This document shows, one piece after another, positions 26,291 to 37,799 of a DNA stretch of 64,000 bases (position 1 is the stretch's first letter; each line of letters starts with the position of its first letter). Under the pieces are notes generated by a model. That model made no database searches and was not told the origin of the DNA. It saw nothing but the letters and a program-made list of their open reading frames with translations. The DNA lies in NCBI GenBank assembly GCA_000497125.2, contig CM035320.1:628001-692000 (forward strand), written 5' to 3'. This stretch comes from Spironucleus salmonicida (Eukaryota; Fornicata; Diplomonadida; Hexamitidae). A program made the position numbers and the translations under genes.

Positions 26291-27629
26291 TCTTAGTTCA
26301 GGAAGGAGCAAAGCGTTGCGGTATGGCGCCGGTTTAGGCGGGTAGTGAGGGTCCTGTAATAACAAATTTGCTGTTACGCCGCTTGCCCTTGTCTTATGCG
26401 ATTTTCGACCTCGGAAAATGTGTCCGGCAGGCACGGTTTAGGGCAGCGCGGGATCGCCGAAGTCGAAGCTGGGCTGTGACCTATCCCGAAATTCTTCATC
26501 GGCACGGCAATAATCTTCGAAGGCGCCCCGCACGATGCAATCCGTAAATTCGCAAGAGCAATCACTCCAAAATACGGCAAATAGGGAAGTGGACGACGGG
26601 GGCGCAGACGGCTTCTTCGGGGATTTCGGGGACCACAGGGCCCTTCATGTCGCAGGAGTCGCAGTCGGTGATGCCGCAATGGAAGATGAAGTTGGGCCTC
26701 GTGGCGAGGTCGGAGGTGCAGTCAATGGCGAGGTTGCAGTCGGCGTGGAACTCAATGAGGTACTTCAGGGAGGCGAGGCCGGCGGGGATGGGGCCTTCGA
26801 GGAGGTTGCAGGCGAAGTGGGCCTCCTTGAGGAACTTGAGCTTGCCGATGCACTTGGGGATAGCGCCGGTGAGGAGGTTGTAGTCCATGTAGACGAACAT
26901 GACGTTGGCGAGGTTGCAGAGACATGTGGGAACGACGCCGATGAGGCCGGCGTTGTTGGCCTGGAGGTACTGGAGGTGGACGAGCGTGCAGAAGCTGGCG
27001 GGGATGGCGGAGACCAGGTTCTGGTTGTTGAGGTAGAGGGACTTGAGCATGGGGAAGGAGGCAAAGACGTCGGGGAGCTTGCCGACCAGCCCGAAGCCGT
27101 CGAGGTTTATATCGATGACGAAGCCGTCGCGGTTGCAGATGATGCCGGCCCAGGCGCACTCCGGGGCGGAGGTGTTCCAGGCGGAGGCCCCTGCCCAGAG
27201 GAGGCCGCCGTTGGCCGCGTAGATGGCCTCGAGCGCTTGGCGCTGCGTGAGGACTGCCAGGATGGAAATCATTGAGGGACGGGAGGCGGCGTAGGGCCGC
27301 GTCTACACCCTACGCCGGAGCTGTCCGCGCCACTCCCCAATGTAGTCCGTATCAGGTGAAACGCACCTAGGCAGTCACTCGTAGACCTCGTCCTTGCAGA
27401 AGCTGACCTCCTCGATGTCGCCGCCCTGGGCCTCGTCCAGCTCCTGCAGCTTGGTCAGCATCAGGTGGTAGAACTCCGTGTTCCTCTCGAACTGCGCGTG
27501 AACCTGGTCCAGGTGCAGCTTGATCTTTCCAACGCCAGCCTTCGAGAAGTAGTCCTCGTTCTGCACCTTCTGGAACTCGGTCTCATCGTCACTGAACATA
27601 TCACGCATTACATTAAAGAAAGGAATTTT
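26291..27629. repeat. IR2 right arm
   Basis: Reverse complement of 11008-12346. Inside the 273-aa gene homologue, similarity ends abruptly at 27629. It is interleaved with IR1: IR2's left arm lies between the IR1 arms, its right arm outside. Confidence 0.93.
26562..27272 (-). CDS. Leucine-rich-repeat protein (IR2 right copy)
   Basis: 236 aa, differing from the 11365 copy by at least one residue (MDYN for MDDN in the fourth repeat) and silent changes. Same caps, repeat number and TGA stop, and the same about 100-bp distance from the upstream partial gene. See the left copy for domain reading. Confidence 0.88.
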   Translation of the reverse strand: MISILAVLTQRQALEAIYAANGGLLWAGASAWNTSAPECAWAGIICNRDGFVIDINLDGFGLVGKLPDVFASFPMLKSLYLNNQNLVSAIPASFCTLVHLQYLQANNAGLIGVVPTCLCNLANVMFVYMDYNLLTGAIPKCIGKLKFLKEAHFACNLLEGPIPAGLASLKYLIEFHADCNLAIDCTSDLATRPNFIFHCGITDCDSCDMKGPVVPEIPEEAVCAPVVHFPICRILE

Positions 27630-27656
27630 AATGTAATCTAAAAATACATTTCTCAC
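27375..27656 (-). pseudogene. 5'-truncated copy of the 273-aa protein gene
   Basis: Carries only the last about 84 codons (from IPFFNVMRDMFSDDETEF) in the same frame, with Gly for Ala and Ala for Val changes near KA[G/D]VGK and DE[A/V]QGG. Upstream the frame remains open but the sequence is unrelated except for a weak echo (NYIKL/DYIKI). An internal ATG (VMRDMF) could start an 80-aa product; otherwise a fragment. Confidence 0.6.
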
Positions 27657-28239
27657 TTTGTTATAATAATATTTTAGCCAGTTTGCTTTAAAGTATGAAA
27701 TGAGACTACAAAAAGTTAGTAATGTTAGAATATGTGTTTTCGACTAATTAAGAAATATTTTATACTTAGATTAAATTTGAATTTCGTTTAAGAATCTTAT
27801 AAATAATGATACTATTTTATCTCATATTTATTTTTAACTTTTCATTTAAGAAAATCAGAATAAGTGTAAATCTCTGTTAAATCACAAGAATAGTGAGTGT
27901 ATTTTAAAGAAAATATAAAATAAGCGATTATATACAAGAAATTTGTATAAAAAGCTGTATATGTAATTGACTTTTTGAAAAATTAACTTTAGCTGAGAAT
28001 TTTAGGACAGAATAAATTACGTGTATAAACATAAAATATTTATTACTAATAAAAATTATACTGACACACTTTTAGATATATAACTCATTTAAATACTATC
28101 TAAAACAAGCAATATATTAAATTTGTGTTTTTCCAGTTACAGTAATATACGATACATCTTTAAGACTATATGGGATTCAGCTCTAATAATAAACAAGTCC
28201 AATTATAAACTCTTATTAACTGATTTTTCAGTCTATGCA
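27657..28239. other. AT-rich spacer between IR2 and IR3
   Basis: AT-rich with long TGA-free frames. One plus-strand frame runs across the IR3 edge to a TGA at 28342 (contains TVIYDTSLRLYGIQLQQQ), but no start can be fixed. Confidence 0.4.
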
Positions 28240-29511
28240 TCTGCAGAGCGCAAGCTGCGACGCGTTCTCCAGATAATATTGTGTTTTGGCATAGAATACT
28301 TAACTATAAAAACATTTAAAAATGAAATATGACGAATGGTGAAAATACATTATGCGTTATAATACAAATTAGGTTAGTTAATAATTTCACCAAAGTTTTG
28401 GCCTGGAATATGCCTATCTACCTATTATATTGATAATAATTCTTTCTACAATAATCGTAAAATACACTTATTTTTTATGTAGACTGTATATACAAGAAGA
28501 AAAAACTCCTAGTAACGGATTATTATATTACTTATTGAATGGAATTATCTTAACTAGTATATAGATATCATTAATATGACATATACATATATTAGACTAA
28601 GTAGAATAATTACTATCTACTTATTTATTTTACTAATACATATAGGCCACTACTAATAGTAATTCTAGTACGAGGTATTTTAGTAATGCCGATCCAAAAT
28701 TTTGTACAGAGGATAAACCAAGCGGACAGGAAACAGTACGTGTACGATCTATCGGCGCTCGATTCAGACCAGATTGAGTCGCTTCTGTCTTACTACGGCT
28801 ATCCCAGCGACATCCAAAACCCCCACTACACCATTTTCGCCTAGCTGCTCCACGAGCTAAGCTCGCTGTGCTGCGAGGTCCAAGCTCTCACACCCCCGCT
28901 TACGATATCTTACTCCGACGACGCGCGGAAAATTATCGTCGTAGACCAGGAGTACTGCAGCGGAAGCGCCGCCGTCATGACGCACAGCACCAAGAGGAAG
29001 GTCATGGGCATGAGCCTAGGGCCCGTGATGCTGGACTTTGACAGCTCCTCCATCCTCAACATAGACGGCCAGGTGGTGTTTACGAACTTTTACACCGTCT
29101 TGGAGGCCGTCCTCAGCGGGAAGGGAAGCCAGGAGGCGACGGAAGACAGCAGCGACGCGTGCGACATAGAAGATCGCACGGCCCGCCAGCATCAGGATCT
29201 GCACGTGAACCTGGACTTCAAGCTGGAGGTCTCGTGCAACTGAGTTATGGTCTGGCCAATTGAGCTACATAGTGAGACGAGTTATTAGCGTAGATTGTAT
29301 TGTATTAAACCGTTTACTCTACACTATGAGTGTGGTCGCAATGATAGAATATGTGCATATGCACACTGAGCTACTGTAGATATTTTGCTGTCCAGGTAGT
29401 GGATATTATGCGAACAGTAGCCCACCTTCCAGAATATAGTATATACCAATTGCTGCCAGATAATCAACTAGTCACACTACACAAATCGTCTTCAAAGGTT
29501 ACATGTAGATA
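28240..29511. repeat. IR3 block A, left
   Basis: Reverse complement of 47136-48407 (sum 76647). Edges are sharp: unrelated sequence on both sides. Confidence 0.93.
28686..29243 (+). CDS. Unknown 185-aa protein (block A left copy)
   Basis: MPIQNFVQRINQADRKQYVY to DFKLEVSCN then TGA, with one TAG as Gln (FAQLLHEL). GC-rich. It has an N-terminal helical half, then a beta-rich part (IVVDQEYCSGSAAVM, LGPVMLDFDSSSILNIDGQV) and an acidic loop (EATEDSSDACDIED). Val/Met differs between the copies (DLH[V/M]NLDF). Start is the first ATG after AT-rich leader. No family recognised. Confidence 0.75.
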
Positions 29512-30364
29512 CTCTTAAATATGCGTTCGTTTCAAATATCACCTATTGGTCCGAAAAATTACTTATGACACAACGAATATGGTAATTCTGATATATTTTT
29601 ACTTATAATCCACATTTTTGCAAAGATAAATTATTTAGGCATAGAATTTGATTTAGTCCAATCTAATTGCTGCGGTTTGATACTAGAAGCAACATAAAGT
29701 TCACTCCAAATTCAACACAAACCTAACTTAATAATATTGTATTGATTTGAATGGAAAATTAGTTTTTAGGTCATTGTTTGTGTAAAATTAAATTTTATGT
29801 GTATAATTATATATGTACGTCAAGATGCAGAAACTATACAAAAATTTAAAGTTATACCAATTACTAGAAGAAATATGTGTGGATTTTAAACTATATTGTA
29901 CAATACGGATATATAACAGTAATTACAAATTATTATAAAATAACAGTTAATAGATGTTATATGTCAGAAGTTAACTCAATTTTATACCAGGCCCAGTAAT
30001 AATTAATGCAAGATTTAACTATATAAATCTGTACTAAACACTTCAAATCATCGTAATATTCTAAAACATGTTAATTAATATAGGAATTTCATAGTAGCAA
30101 ATGGCATCTTATTATTAAAATGTTGATAAAGAATTCTGGCTTTATATTGAGGCTGCAAATATTTTATTACCTTTTAGAATATACGTTAATGTAAAACTTA
30201 TATACTATACATATATGCATAGATATGTCTATAGTCATATACAATTTTTAGTTTAGCGATAATTGATGATTATATTCGTAATTATCTAAAGATCATTATT
30301 TTCTAAATAGTAAATCCCATATAAATAGATAATAATAGTTATTTCTTATTTCTAAATTTTTAAA
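29512..30364. other. AT-rich spacer, left-specific
   Basis: Not present in the mirrored position (46260-47135 is unrelated). No gene supported. Confidence 0.6.
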
Positions 30365-30829
30365 ATGGATCTGTTTGTTCTGCCAAAATCTGGCGAGAGT
30401 TCATTAGATATATAGGAGTAAGTACCATCAAATTTACTAACAATAAAATCATCGACTAATATATTTACATGGATACTAAGAATAATCATAAAAATATTAC
30501 TTTTAATAAAAGAAATTTTAGTTTAGTAACATAATATATAAATTATAACATTTAAGTATAATATTGATATCTTAATGATTTCATAATTTTCCTTGTAATT
30601 AGCAGGAATTATCTTAGTATATTTTTACTTCTATAAGAATGCCATTTTAGGTAAAAAATTAGTATAAATTTGCTTCAGTCTGGAAATTTTAATTATTGAA
30701 GCATTAATTACTGTTTATAATTACTATAGCTGCGATATCTCATGGTTTTGTTAATTATACCGTTTTTTTGTCTGGTGGCAAACTATATTTATTATTATAT
30801 TAAAGTTTTCTCACTTAATTAATAATTGA
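30365..30829 (+). CDS. AT-rich paralog of the block B membrane protein
   Basis: 154 aa, MDLFVLPKSGESSLDIQEQ to KFSHLINN then TGA. It aligns end to end with the GC-rich gene of block B: shared FKYNIDILM/FKYDLDILM, LVYFYFYKNAILGKKL/LLYFYFYKDSVLGKKL, CFSLEIL and FCQLYRFFVWWQ. At least three hydrophobic helices. Most Gln are TAA/TAG. It lies 570 bp upstream of the left GC-rich copy in the same orientation, so the two are tandem paralogs of contrasting composition. Membrane protein of unknown function. Confidence 0.75.
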
Positions 30830-31394
30830 TGTGTATAATATTTTTACTAAATAAGCTGTATTTATTATGTGCAATGTAATATTTATTATGATAGAATTAT
30901 GTAAAAGTATTATTTCTTCCTAAATACAATTTTAGAAAGTCGTATACTAAATAAAGTGACATACTGATCTCTTTACACATTCAATTTTGTATGATATTAG
31001 ATTTATTAGTGTATCAAATTATGTGTTACCATAAAATGATTTAATATTAGACGAATCTAGATGTGATAAATATAAATAAACTAGTCTAATCTAAAAAATG
31101 AATTGAAAATACATTTTAACAGCAGTTTGATAAGATTTAAATTTATTTACTCTCTATCTTCATTATAAACAAAATCCCATAAAGTATTTAGCAGATAATT
31201 GTAGTTTACCTCATGTTAATAAATATTTAATAAAGTTTTATTATACCAAATACTGAAAAATTCAATTTATTTTATTATTAACGTAAATAGTAGTTATATA
31301 TAACCAATTACGTGATATGATATATTAATCTTGGATTTTTTCTTTACTATATTTTATTAAAATTACAGCACTAGTTAATTCTTACTATTCAACG
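30830..31394. other. AT-rich spacer
   Basis: AT-rich; ends at the block B edge. No gene supported. Confidence 0.6.
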
Positions 31395-31400
31395 CTTAGA

Positions 31401-31778
31401 ATGCATACCAATATGGCCAGCCAGCTTATCCGGATAGCCGCCAAGATTCTGCTTCTGTGGAAGGAGCTCACGCAGCAGCAGAGCGCAGATACCTTCGCCT
31501 TCAAGTACGACCTCGACATACTGATGTGCTCGCAGATGACCTTGCAGGCCACCGGGGTATTTCTGCTGTACTTCTACTTCTACAAGGACTCAGTTCTGGG
31601 CAAGAAGCTGATTTAGGGGTGCTTCAGCCTGGAGATTCTCAACATCGAGACCATGGTGACCATCTACGAGCACCACTCCCACCCGATCTCGGTGTTCTGC
31701 TAGCTCTACCGCTTCTTGGTCTGGTGGCAGGCGCTCTTCATTTTTATCCTCAAGTTCGCAGACCTAATCAGCGCCTGA
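31401..31778 (+). CDS. Membrane protein, left copy, N-terminally truncated
   Basis: 125 aa from ATG at 31401, GC-rich, TGA stop; two TAG as Gln. Contains FKYDLDILMCSQMTLQATGV, LLYFYFYKDSVLGKKL and FCQLYRFLVWWQALFIFILK, with three predicted membrane helices. The right copy and the AT-rich paralog both have about 28 further N-terminal residues starting MDLF; here that region is replaced by unrelated AT-rich DNA at the block edge. The next frame upstream has no ATG before a TGA. Possibly expressed from the internal Met, possibly dead. Confidence 0.7.
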
Positions 31779-31959
31779 GGTCCGGCCAGCAAGGGCAGAG
31801 CAAGTGAGCATGCAGCGCTTCATCGGGGCTGGGTTGGTTTTCCTGGCGGCAGAATTAACCCGCCTCGTGCGTGAGCCTTCGCCGCCCATACCGAAATTGG
31901 GTCGGGTATATCGTCGCTCGAACAGCATCTGCCGCGAGGGACACGATAAAATGATAGAA

Positions 31960-33000
31960 TCACTTGAAGAGAGGGGCGTCGGGGTTCATGGTGGCGCCGG
32001 TGGCGAGGATGGCCTTCTTGAGCCAGCTGATGGTGTTGGCGGAGTTGAGCCCGGAGGCGCACTCGCCGGTCACGAGGATACCGTCGCAGCCGTCGTAGAT
32101 GGCGTTGGCGATGTCGGACATTTCGGCGATGGTGGGGGTCTCGAGCTCTATGAGGGACTCGAGGTGCTGCGTGGCGCAGACGATCTTGACGTTGTGCTGG
32201 CGGCAGACGTCGGTGATGTACTTCTGGAGGTAGTTCACACGGCAGAGCTTCGTCTCGACGGCGAGGTCGCCACGGGCGATGAGCATGATCTCGCACTCCT
32301 TGCAGATCTCGTGGAGGTCGAGGACGGCGGTGGGCTTCTCGATCTTGGGCATGACCTTGGCGCGGCCGTTGATGATCTTCTTGGCGGCGCGAACGTCGTC
32401 GGCGGTCTGGATGAAGGAAAGCATGATGCACTCAATGCCGATGGCGCAGGCGTTCTCGATGCACTCGACATCGCGGGGGGAGGTGGTGCTCAGGGGGAGC
32501 ACGCGGGCAGGAAGAGCGACACCCTTTCTATCGGAGATGGTGCCCTCGCGGACTACCTTGGTGACGATTTCTCTGATACCGGCAGCGTTGGTGTGGTTCT
32601 TGGTGCACTCGACGACGACGATACCGTCATTGATGAGGATGGCGTCGCCGACCTGGCAGACGTCAAAGAACTCGGGGTGGGGGAGGTACACGCGGGTGTT
32701 GTCACCGTCGAGTGGGGACTCATCGAGGATGAAGGACTGGCCCTTCACGACCTGCTGCGGGCCGCCTGCGAACTTGTTGATTCTGAGCTTGGGGCCCTGG
32801 ATGTCGCCGAAAATGTGGACCTTACGCCCGGCAATCTTCTCGGCCTCCTTGATGTTGTTGTAGTACTCGGTGTGGTCAGCGCAGGTGCCGTGGGAGAAGT
32901 TGATACGGATGGTGGTGATGCCCTGGTTGATGAGCTCGGCAATAACCTTGGGGTCCTTGCAGGAAGGACCGAGCGTGCAGAACATGTTGCATTCTTACAT
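31960..33000 (-). CDS. Short pyruvate kinase-like protein (block B left copy)
   Basis: 346 aa from ATG at 33000 (MQECNMFCTLGPSC, with TAA as Gln2); an ATG at 32985 is the alternative. Motifs of the family: RINFSHG, GDIQGPKLR (normally DTKGPEIR), INDGIVVVEC, PKIEKP with the catalytic Lys, ARGDLAVE and CATQHLESL ... PTIAEMSDIANA. The protein stops right after the barrel; the C-terminal effector domain of usual 470-540-aa kinases is absent. It would catalyse phosphoenolpyruvate + ADP to pyruvate + ATP in glycolysis, but several substitutions at metal/ADP loops make activity uncertain. Convergent with the membrane-protein gene. Confidence 0.85.
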
Positions 33001-33019
33001 ATGAAGGAGTGGTAAATAA

Positions 33020-33892
33020 ACCACAAATATTCAAATAATATATAATTTTATTATATCAAAACATACCTAGTATTGTTACTGACATAATCAATATCATTTA
33101 TATTAGATAATTATAAAATAATATTATTAATATAGGTTCTATTTGATAAGTTATAGTAATCATTAAAAGTGTCATATTCATAAAAAATATATTAATTAAT
33201 ATTGTTATTAGTTGGTTTATTCCTAATAATCTATATTGTTTTACATAATAGTATTAATCATGTTTGAGGATCTACCTCTTTTAAAATCAAATTTAATTAA
33301 CTCTTCTTAACAAAATTTTGTATTTTGCTATCAGAATCACATATAACTTATAAATTAAAGTATAATAAAAGTTTCTTTGGAGAGTCCTCCTTAGCAAAAA
33401 TCAATAAAATAAATTTTACCAGAAGTAAGACTTGAAATTCTATATCTATAAATTATTTATTCAATTTTTATAATACTATATTTTTATATTTAAGATGATG
33501 TAAATTCAAAATTATTCTTTAAATGATAATTTGAGCTATATTAGATTTAAAATATAATAATACTTTTTTAATAATAAAGTTATTTTACCGTCATGTGTTA
33601 ATGTAAATTGTATTATTAATATTTAATTATAAATCTTATACTATAATAATTAATATATGGATTTCAAACTTTAGCAAATTTAATAAATTACTAGGATGTA
33701 TAATTTTTACATACAGATCAAATTTGTTCTAAGAGTGATTTATATAATAACAACCCAGAAAAATAGGCCAAATAATCATATATATATATATATATATATA
33801 TATACTTTGTTTAAAATGGAATAGGCATATGTTTGTGATACTTATTTATCGATTTATTAATAATATTTAGTAATATATCAAATATAAAATAT
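33020..33892. other. Left-specific spacer between blocks B and C
   Basis: 873 bp, unrelated to the 627-bp spacer at the mirrored position. Contains one small ORF (33260-33526) and a (TA)n run near 33780-33805. Confidence 0.6.
33260..33526 (+). CDS. Small unknown protein with one membrane helix
   Basis: 88 aa, MFEDLPLLKSNLINSSQQNF, polar N-terminus, then a hydrophobic helix (LYLQIIYSIFIILYFYIQ) and a charged tail (DDVNSKLFFK), TGA. Reads like a tail-anchored protein. AT-rich, several TAA/TAG as Gln. Only on the left side of IR3. Confidence 0.45.
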
Positions 33893-33895
33893 AAA

Positions 33896-34162
33896 ATGGG
33901 AGCCGCAGTTTCGCAACTGCACGACGACATCATAGGCGACATCAACGAGGCGAGGCGCGTCACGGTAGCCATCGCTCCCCCTGTGCTAGACAACACCATT
34001 TCCCAGCGCAGCCTGATAAGCCGCACCGTTGACCAACGGCAGATGCAAAGCGGCGCCCTCTCGCAGAGCGCGGACGAGAAGAGAATCTCCCACCGGCGCC
34101 TGGAGAGCGTGCTGGGCTCGATGCAGCATGCCAGCTCGGACAACATCCTGAGCTTCAAGTGA
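33896..34162 (+). CDS. Small unknown protein, possible N-myristoylation (block C left)
   Basis: 88 aa, MGAAVSQLHDDIIGDINEAR to SDNILSFK, TGA. The MGAAVS start fits an N-myristoylation signal, so membrane association is possible (inference). The rest is polar and helical, rich in Arg/Ser/Gln. GC-rich. Convergent with the next gene, 15 bp between stops. The block edge is 3 bp before the ATG, so the two copies have entirely different upstream DNA. Confidence 0.7.
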   Translation: MGAAVSQLHDDIIGDINEARRVTVAIAPPVLDNTISQRSLISRTVDQRQMQSGALSQSADEKRISHRRLESVLGSMQHASSDNILSFK

Positions 34163-34177
34163 GTGTTCAAAAACCCG

Positions 34178-34441
34178 TCACACAAGGCGCCTGGCCAGTC
34201 GGCGGAGCAGGCCGCACGCCCGCTGGCACCGGCCCTGCGCCGCGGTCATGCCGTGCAGCCGGCGAATCCTGGGGACCGAGACCCCCGTGGCGTCCGAGAT
34301 GTAGACCAGCGAGTACCGGCGGACCACCTCCCGGAAGGCCGCGTCCAGCAGCTTCGCGTCGGCGTGCAGGAGGACGGGGAGCGTGCCCGTGCGCGCGGCG
34401 ATGAATTCCAGCAGCGGCCTGTGCATTTTTCCGGGCCACAT
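34178..34441 (-). CDS. Small basic helical protein (block C left)
   Basis: 87 aa, MWPGKMHRPLLEFIAARTG to LLRRLARRLV, TGA. Very GC-rich, Arg/Leu/Ala-rich with a possible helix-turn-helix (LVYISDATGVSVPRIRRL). DNA or RNA binding is possible; no family recognised. Tail-to-tail with the 88-aa gene. Confidence 0.55.
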   Translation of the reverse strand: MWPGKMHRPLLEFIAARTGTLPVLLHADAKLLDAAFREVVRRYSLVYISDATGVSVPRIRRLHGMTAAQGRCQRACGLLRRLARRLV

Positions 34442-34818
34442 AGGCTAGTTTCCTGGCAGAATACCCTTTTAGTATAGGCGAAAACCTATTTTCCTGCCGG
34501 ACGATTCTGGATTACCTGGTACATTACTCGCATTCGGAGCGGACCGGCAGCGCCGTGCTGGCGTCCGAGCCGGCGAGGGCAAAAGGTGCAGGGCTGGGCT
34601 GGGTCCAGACAGACTAGGGTGCAGCGGGAGGCCGCGAGTGAGGTTAAAAGATAACTCCGCAGGCGCACGGCAGCGGTATACATAATTGGGATCGTCAGAA
34701 TAAATTTATCAGCATTTAGTTAGCCAGGGATAAATCCTCATCACTGGGGGAGCGGAAGCCCAAATTCAATTTCGCGGCGGTCGCCTATATATATAAAAGC
34801 GGGCTGTTTAGCGCAAAA
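34442..34818. other. GC-rich intergenic region between divergent genes
   Basis: Shared by both copies of block C. An open frame (34486-34683, minus) exists, but its composition is not convincing. It ends with TATATATATAAAAGCGGGC about 30 bp before the 842-aa gene, a possible TATA-like promoter box. Confidence 0.4.
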
Positions 34819-37347
34819 ATGCAGACGCTCGACGACCTGTTTCTGACGCTGTTCACGGACCCCGCGCTCGCGGACTACCGCGCCCATCTGTCGCAGGTGC
34901 ACGCAGCGTTCGCGGGCCAGCAGAAGCAGCTAGCGACCCTCCTGGGCACGCTCGAGGACAAGCAGCAGCTCCTCGCGGCCGCCCAGCAGCAGTCGTCCGT
35001 GCTCATCGGCCAGGCGAAGGACCGGGAGATCCGCATCTTCCAGCTCCAGAAGTCGCTCGAGAACGCGATCTCGCAGGAGGAGGCGATGGGCCTCAAGCGC
35101 AAAATCGTCGAGTTCTACGAGGCGAACCAGGCGTACAAGGAGCGCTTGTCCCGCCAGGCTGGTGGCCAGGAGGCGGTGCAGCGGCTGCTCTCCGAGAATG
35201 AGGCCCTCCGCGCCGACAACGCGCGGCTCATGGCCCAGGACCCCGCGGAGCTGCAGCGGCTCCGCGACATGCTGGGGGCCCAACAACTGGAGACCCGCCG
35301 CCTCCAGCATCAGCTGGCGCAGCCCATGCAGGACGACTTCGACGAGCCCCTTGCGGTTCCGGCCGCCCCCGAGCCATCGGCTGGCTTCGAGCAGGCCCCG
35401 GTGCGCGCCCTTAGGGAGTTCGGTCCCCTCTTCGTGCAGTGCCGCACGCTACAGCCGTTCCTTGCGGAGCCCAGCGTCCACCAGTTTGCCGCGGCGTACC
35501 GCCAGGGCGACGTCCAAGCGCTGGTATCCCTGGAGGAGGAAGCCACTCGCGCTGCAAGTCAGGCTGCTGAAAATCTGGACGGCAGGTTCACGGCGGCAGA
35601 GCGCACCCTGGCCGCCATAGGAGAGCTACCGGGAAGCGACGTTACCAGCCTCTGCTACCTGGCAGGCCTGGCCGTGGCCGACGGGCGCCGCGAGCTCCTG
35701 GAGGTGCTTCGGTTGGAGGCGCTGCTTTCCCGCATCCAGCGCAGCGCGCCAGGGTCACCCTCCACCCCGCGTAGCACCCTCTTCACGACGACAAGCTTCC
35801 TAGCAGACCTCGGCACCTTCGTGGCGCAGAACCTTGACAAGGCTGGGGCCTGCCGCGACGCGGGTTTCAAAGAAGCCTACGCCACCCTGCGCAGCGTGTT
35901 CGAGCAGTTTCCGTCGGACACCACCTCGAGCCTGGAAGCGGAGGCCCTGCAGGCGGAATATAGGGCGCTCCTGGACCGCGCATCCGCATTGGCCGCCGTG
36001 GTGGCGGTGCGCTAGCCGGTGGTGATCACGGACCAGCTGAAGGCAGGCATGGCCGAGTTTGTGCAAGAGAACCTCGCTCAGTACGCTAAGCTGCCGGCCG
36101 GGACCGGGGCTGCGGACGAGTTCTACCTCGTACAACTCGCGGTGGCGCAGGACTGCTACACCGAGCAGAGCCTGCGAACGTACCAGGCGCTGGTAGAGCA
36201 GTAGGCGCCCCCGCCGCCCGCAAGGCTGCAGCCGCTCTTCCGGAAGACCCAGCCGATGCCGCTCCCCAAACCGAAGCTCCAGTTCCCGCGCCTGCTGGAG
36301 GTGGACCTCGCGGAGCCGAACATGCGGCGCCTGTACAGTGACTTGTACGCCCAGGTCTGCTCCGCTGAACGCCAGGTCTAGCTACTCCGGGGCGTGGTGA
36401 AGACGGACGAGGAGCGTGGCTCCCTCCAGCGCTTCATCGACGTGTGGTACCAGTTCGGTGCCAGGATCGCCGAGCGCTACGACACCCCTCTGACAGATGA
36501 CGAGGTTGCCAGCGAGGTCAGCGCACTGCGGCCCTACGAGGCCCTCCTAATTCAGACGCACGACGTCTTGTACGACGCCGTGCGCAAGGACCCGGATAGC
36601 ATCAAATACGCTGCCAAGTTTGTGTCTGCATACCGTGAGATGGAGTGGCAGGCTGCCTCTGAAGTGCGCAAGCTTTAGGACCCGAAACCTCTCCCCCCGA
36701 AGAAGCCATTTACGCTTCAGCCGTTACCATCAAGCTCCCAGATCCCAGAGCCCTTTTTGCAAGTCGTGGAGAGCGACCAGGGAGATTCTGCGGCAAGAGA
36801 GCCGCGCAAGAAGAAATCTGCGCGCAAAAAAAGGTCACTACAGGCCGAGCTTAGCGACCTCATCGCCTCTAAGAAGGCCCTGGAGCCCATCGGCCTGCGC
36901 GACGATACCCCCGAAGCCTTCAACCTGCCAGAGCCCCACGTCGTCCCTGCTGAGGTTATGGATGCGCCACAGGCAGTAGCAACCATTGCACATTCCACCT
37001 TGGAGCAGGATTTCCAGGCGGATGACCTGCTGGTGCAGACGGCCATCATGACCATAGTGAATAACCCGGAGCCGGATGTGCTCCACTCTCCGGTGTCCGA
37101 GGTAATATCCCAGCTCCCGGCTTCCCAGTACGCGGAGATAGAGCCCGTCACGACCCCTCGCACTGCCATCCAGCACGAGCGCTCCCCGTCGCCAGAAGTA
37201 TTTGAGGTTGGAAATAGTATCGAGATGTAGCCCGTCACGCAGGAGCTTGACACCGGGTTCGGATTTCAGGATGCCCCGCAACCCGAACCTAATGATGATT
37301 TCTAGATAGGCGGAGGGGACTTGGACTTCGGGGATATAGACTTCTGA
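34819..37347 (+). CDS. Large helical protein with acidic tail (842 aa, block C left)
   Basis: MQTLDDLFLTLFTDPALADY to GGGDLDFGDIDF, TGA; five TAG as Gln bridge what a standard-code reading would call five ORFs. Coiled coil at about 25-165 (Gln/Leu/Glu-rich), a helical middle (about 190-600, including EPNMRRLYSDLYAQVC), a basic cluster near 660 (KKKSARKKR), Pro/Val-rich acidic linkers and a strongly acidic end. GC-rich throughout. One Ile/Met difference from the right copy (LAA[I/M]GELPG). Convergent with the 144-aa gene, 17 bp between stops. Family not recognised; a scaffold protein is likely. Confidence 0.82.
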
Positions 37348-37364
37348 CTGAGAGACACTAAACT

Positions 37365-37799
37365 TCACTTCCGCGCGGCGATTACCGCCAGACTTCCATC
37401 ACGCTGCCGGTGCTGACTTTACATGATCCCGTGATTGCACTACCGCACCATGCTCCGTAGGATCGGAGCGCTGCGGTAGGGGGTGCGCTTGGTAGCTTCT
37501 CCAAAGCCGGCAATGCGAAACAGGTCATCAGTAAAGAACGGTTCCTCATCCTCCTCTTTATCTGGCTTCTGTACTCTAGTTTTGGGTGTCTCTGATGCTT
37601 GTCGTAGCTTCTCGTCCATGGTGTCCTGCTGCGCAGTGAGCAGGGTCTGGTACTTGTGTGTTTTCTTCCCATACCACTAATACTGAGGCAGTAGGGAACG
37701 CACCTCACCAGCTTCTACCTATATAAAGTTAATATTCATGCTCTGCTTCATATAATTCCGGTCCTGGTTGAAAGCGAATTCAAAGCGGCTCTGCGCCAT
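37365..37799 (-). CDS. Unknown 144-aa protein (block C left)
   Basis: MAQSRFEFAFNQDRNYMKQS to SLAVIAARK, TGA; four TAA/TAG as Gln. It has a Tyr/Gln-rich part (LPQYQWYGKKTHKYQ), an acidic segment (KPDKEEDEEPFFTDD) and a basic end. The highly charged, low-hydrophobic composition suggests a cytosolic or nuclear binding protein. No family recognised. Confidence 0.65.

Larger units (their letters stand above)
31395..33019. repeat. IR3 block B, left
   Basis: Reverse complement of 44635-46259 (sum 77654). It runs from inside the membrane-protein gene to 19 bp upstream of the pyruvate kinase start; flanks are unrelated. Confidence 0.93.

Noticed and set aside
31804-33015. 403-aa plus-strand ORF opposite pyruvate kinase (and its mirror 44639-45850)
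   Set aside because: Antisense shadow: repetitive Gly/Val/Asp/Leu text typical of the complement of GC-rich codons, while the minus frame carries all the kinase motifs.
34486-34683. 65-aa minus ORF upstream of the 842-aa gene (mirror 43217-43414)
   Set aside because: Lies in the divergent promoter region, its supposed stop is TAG (sense here), and its composition is not convincing.
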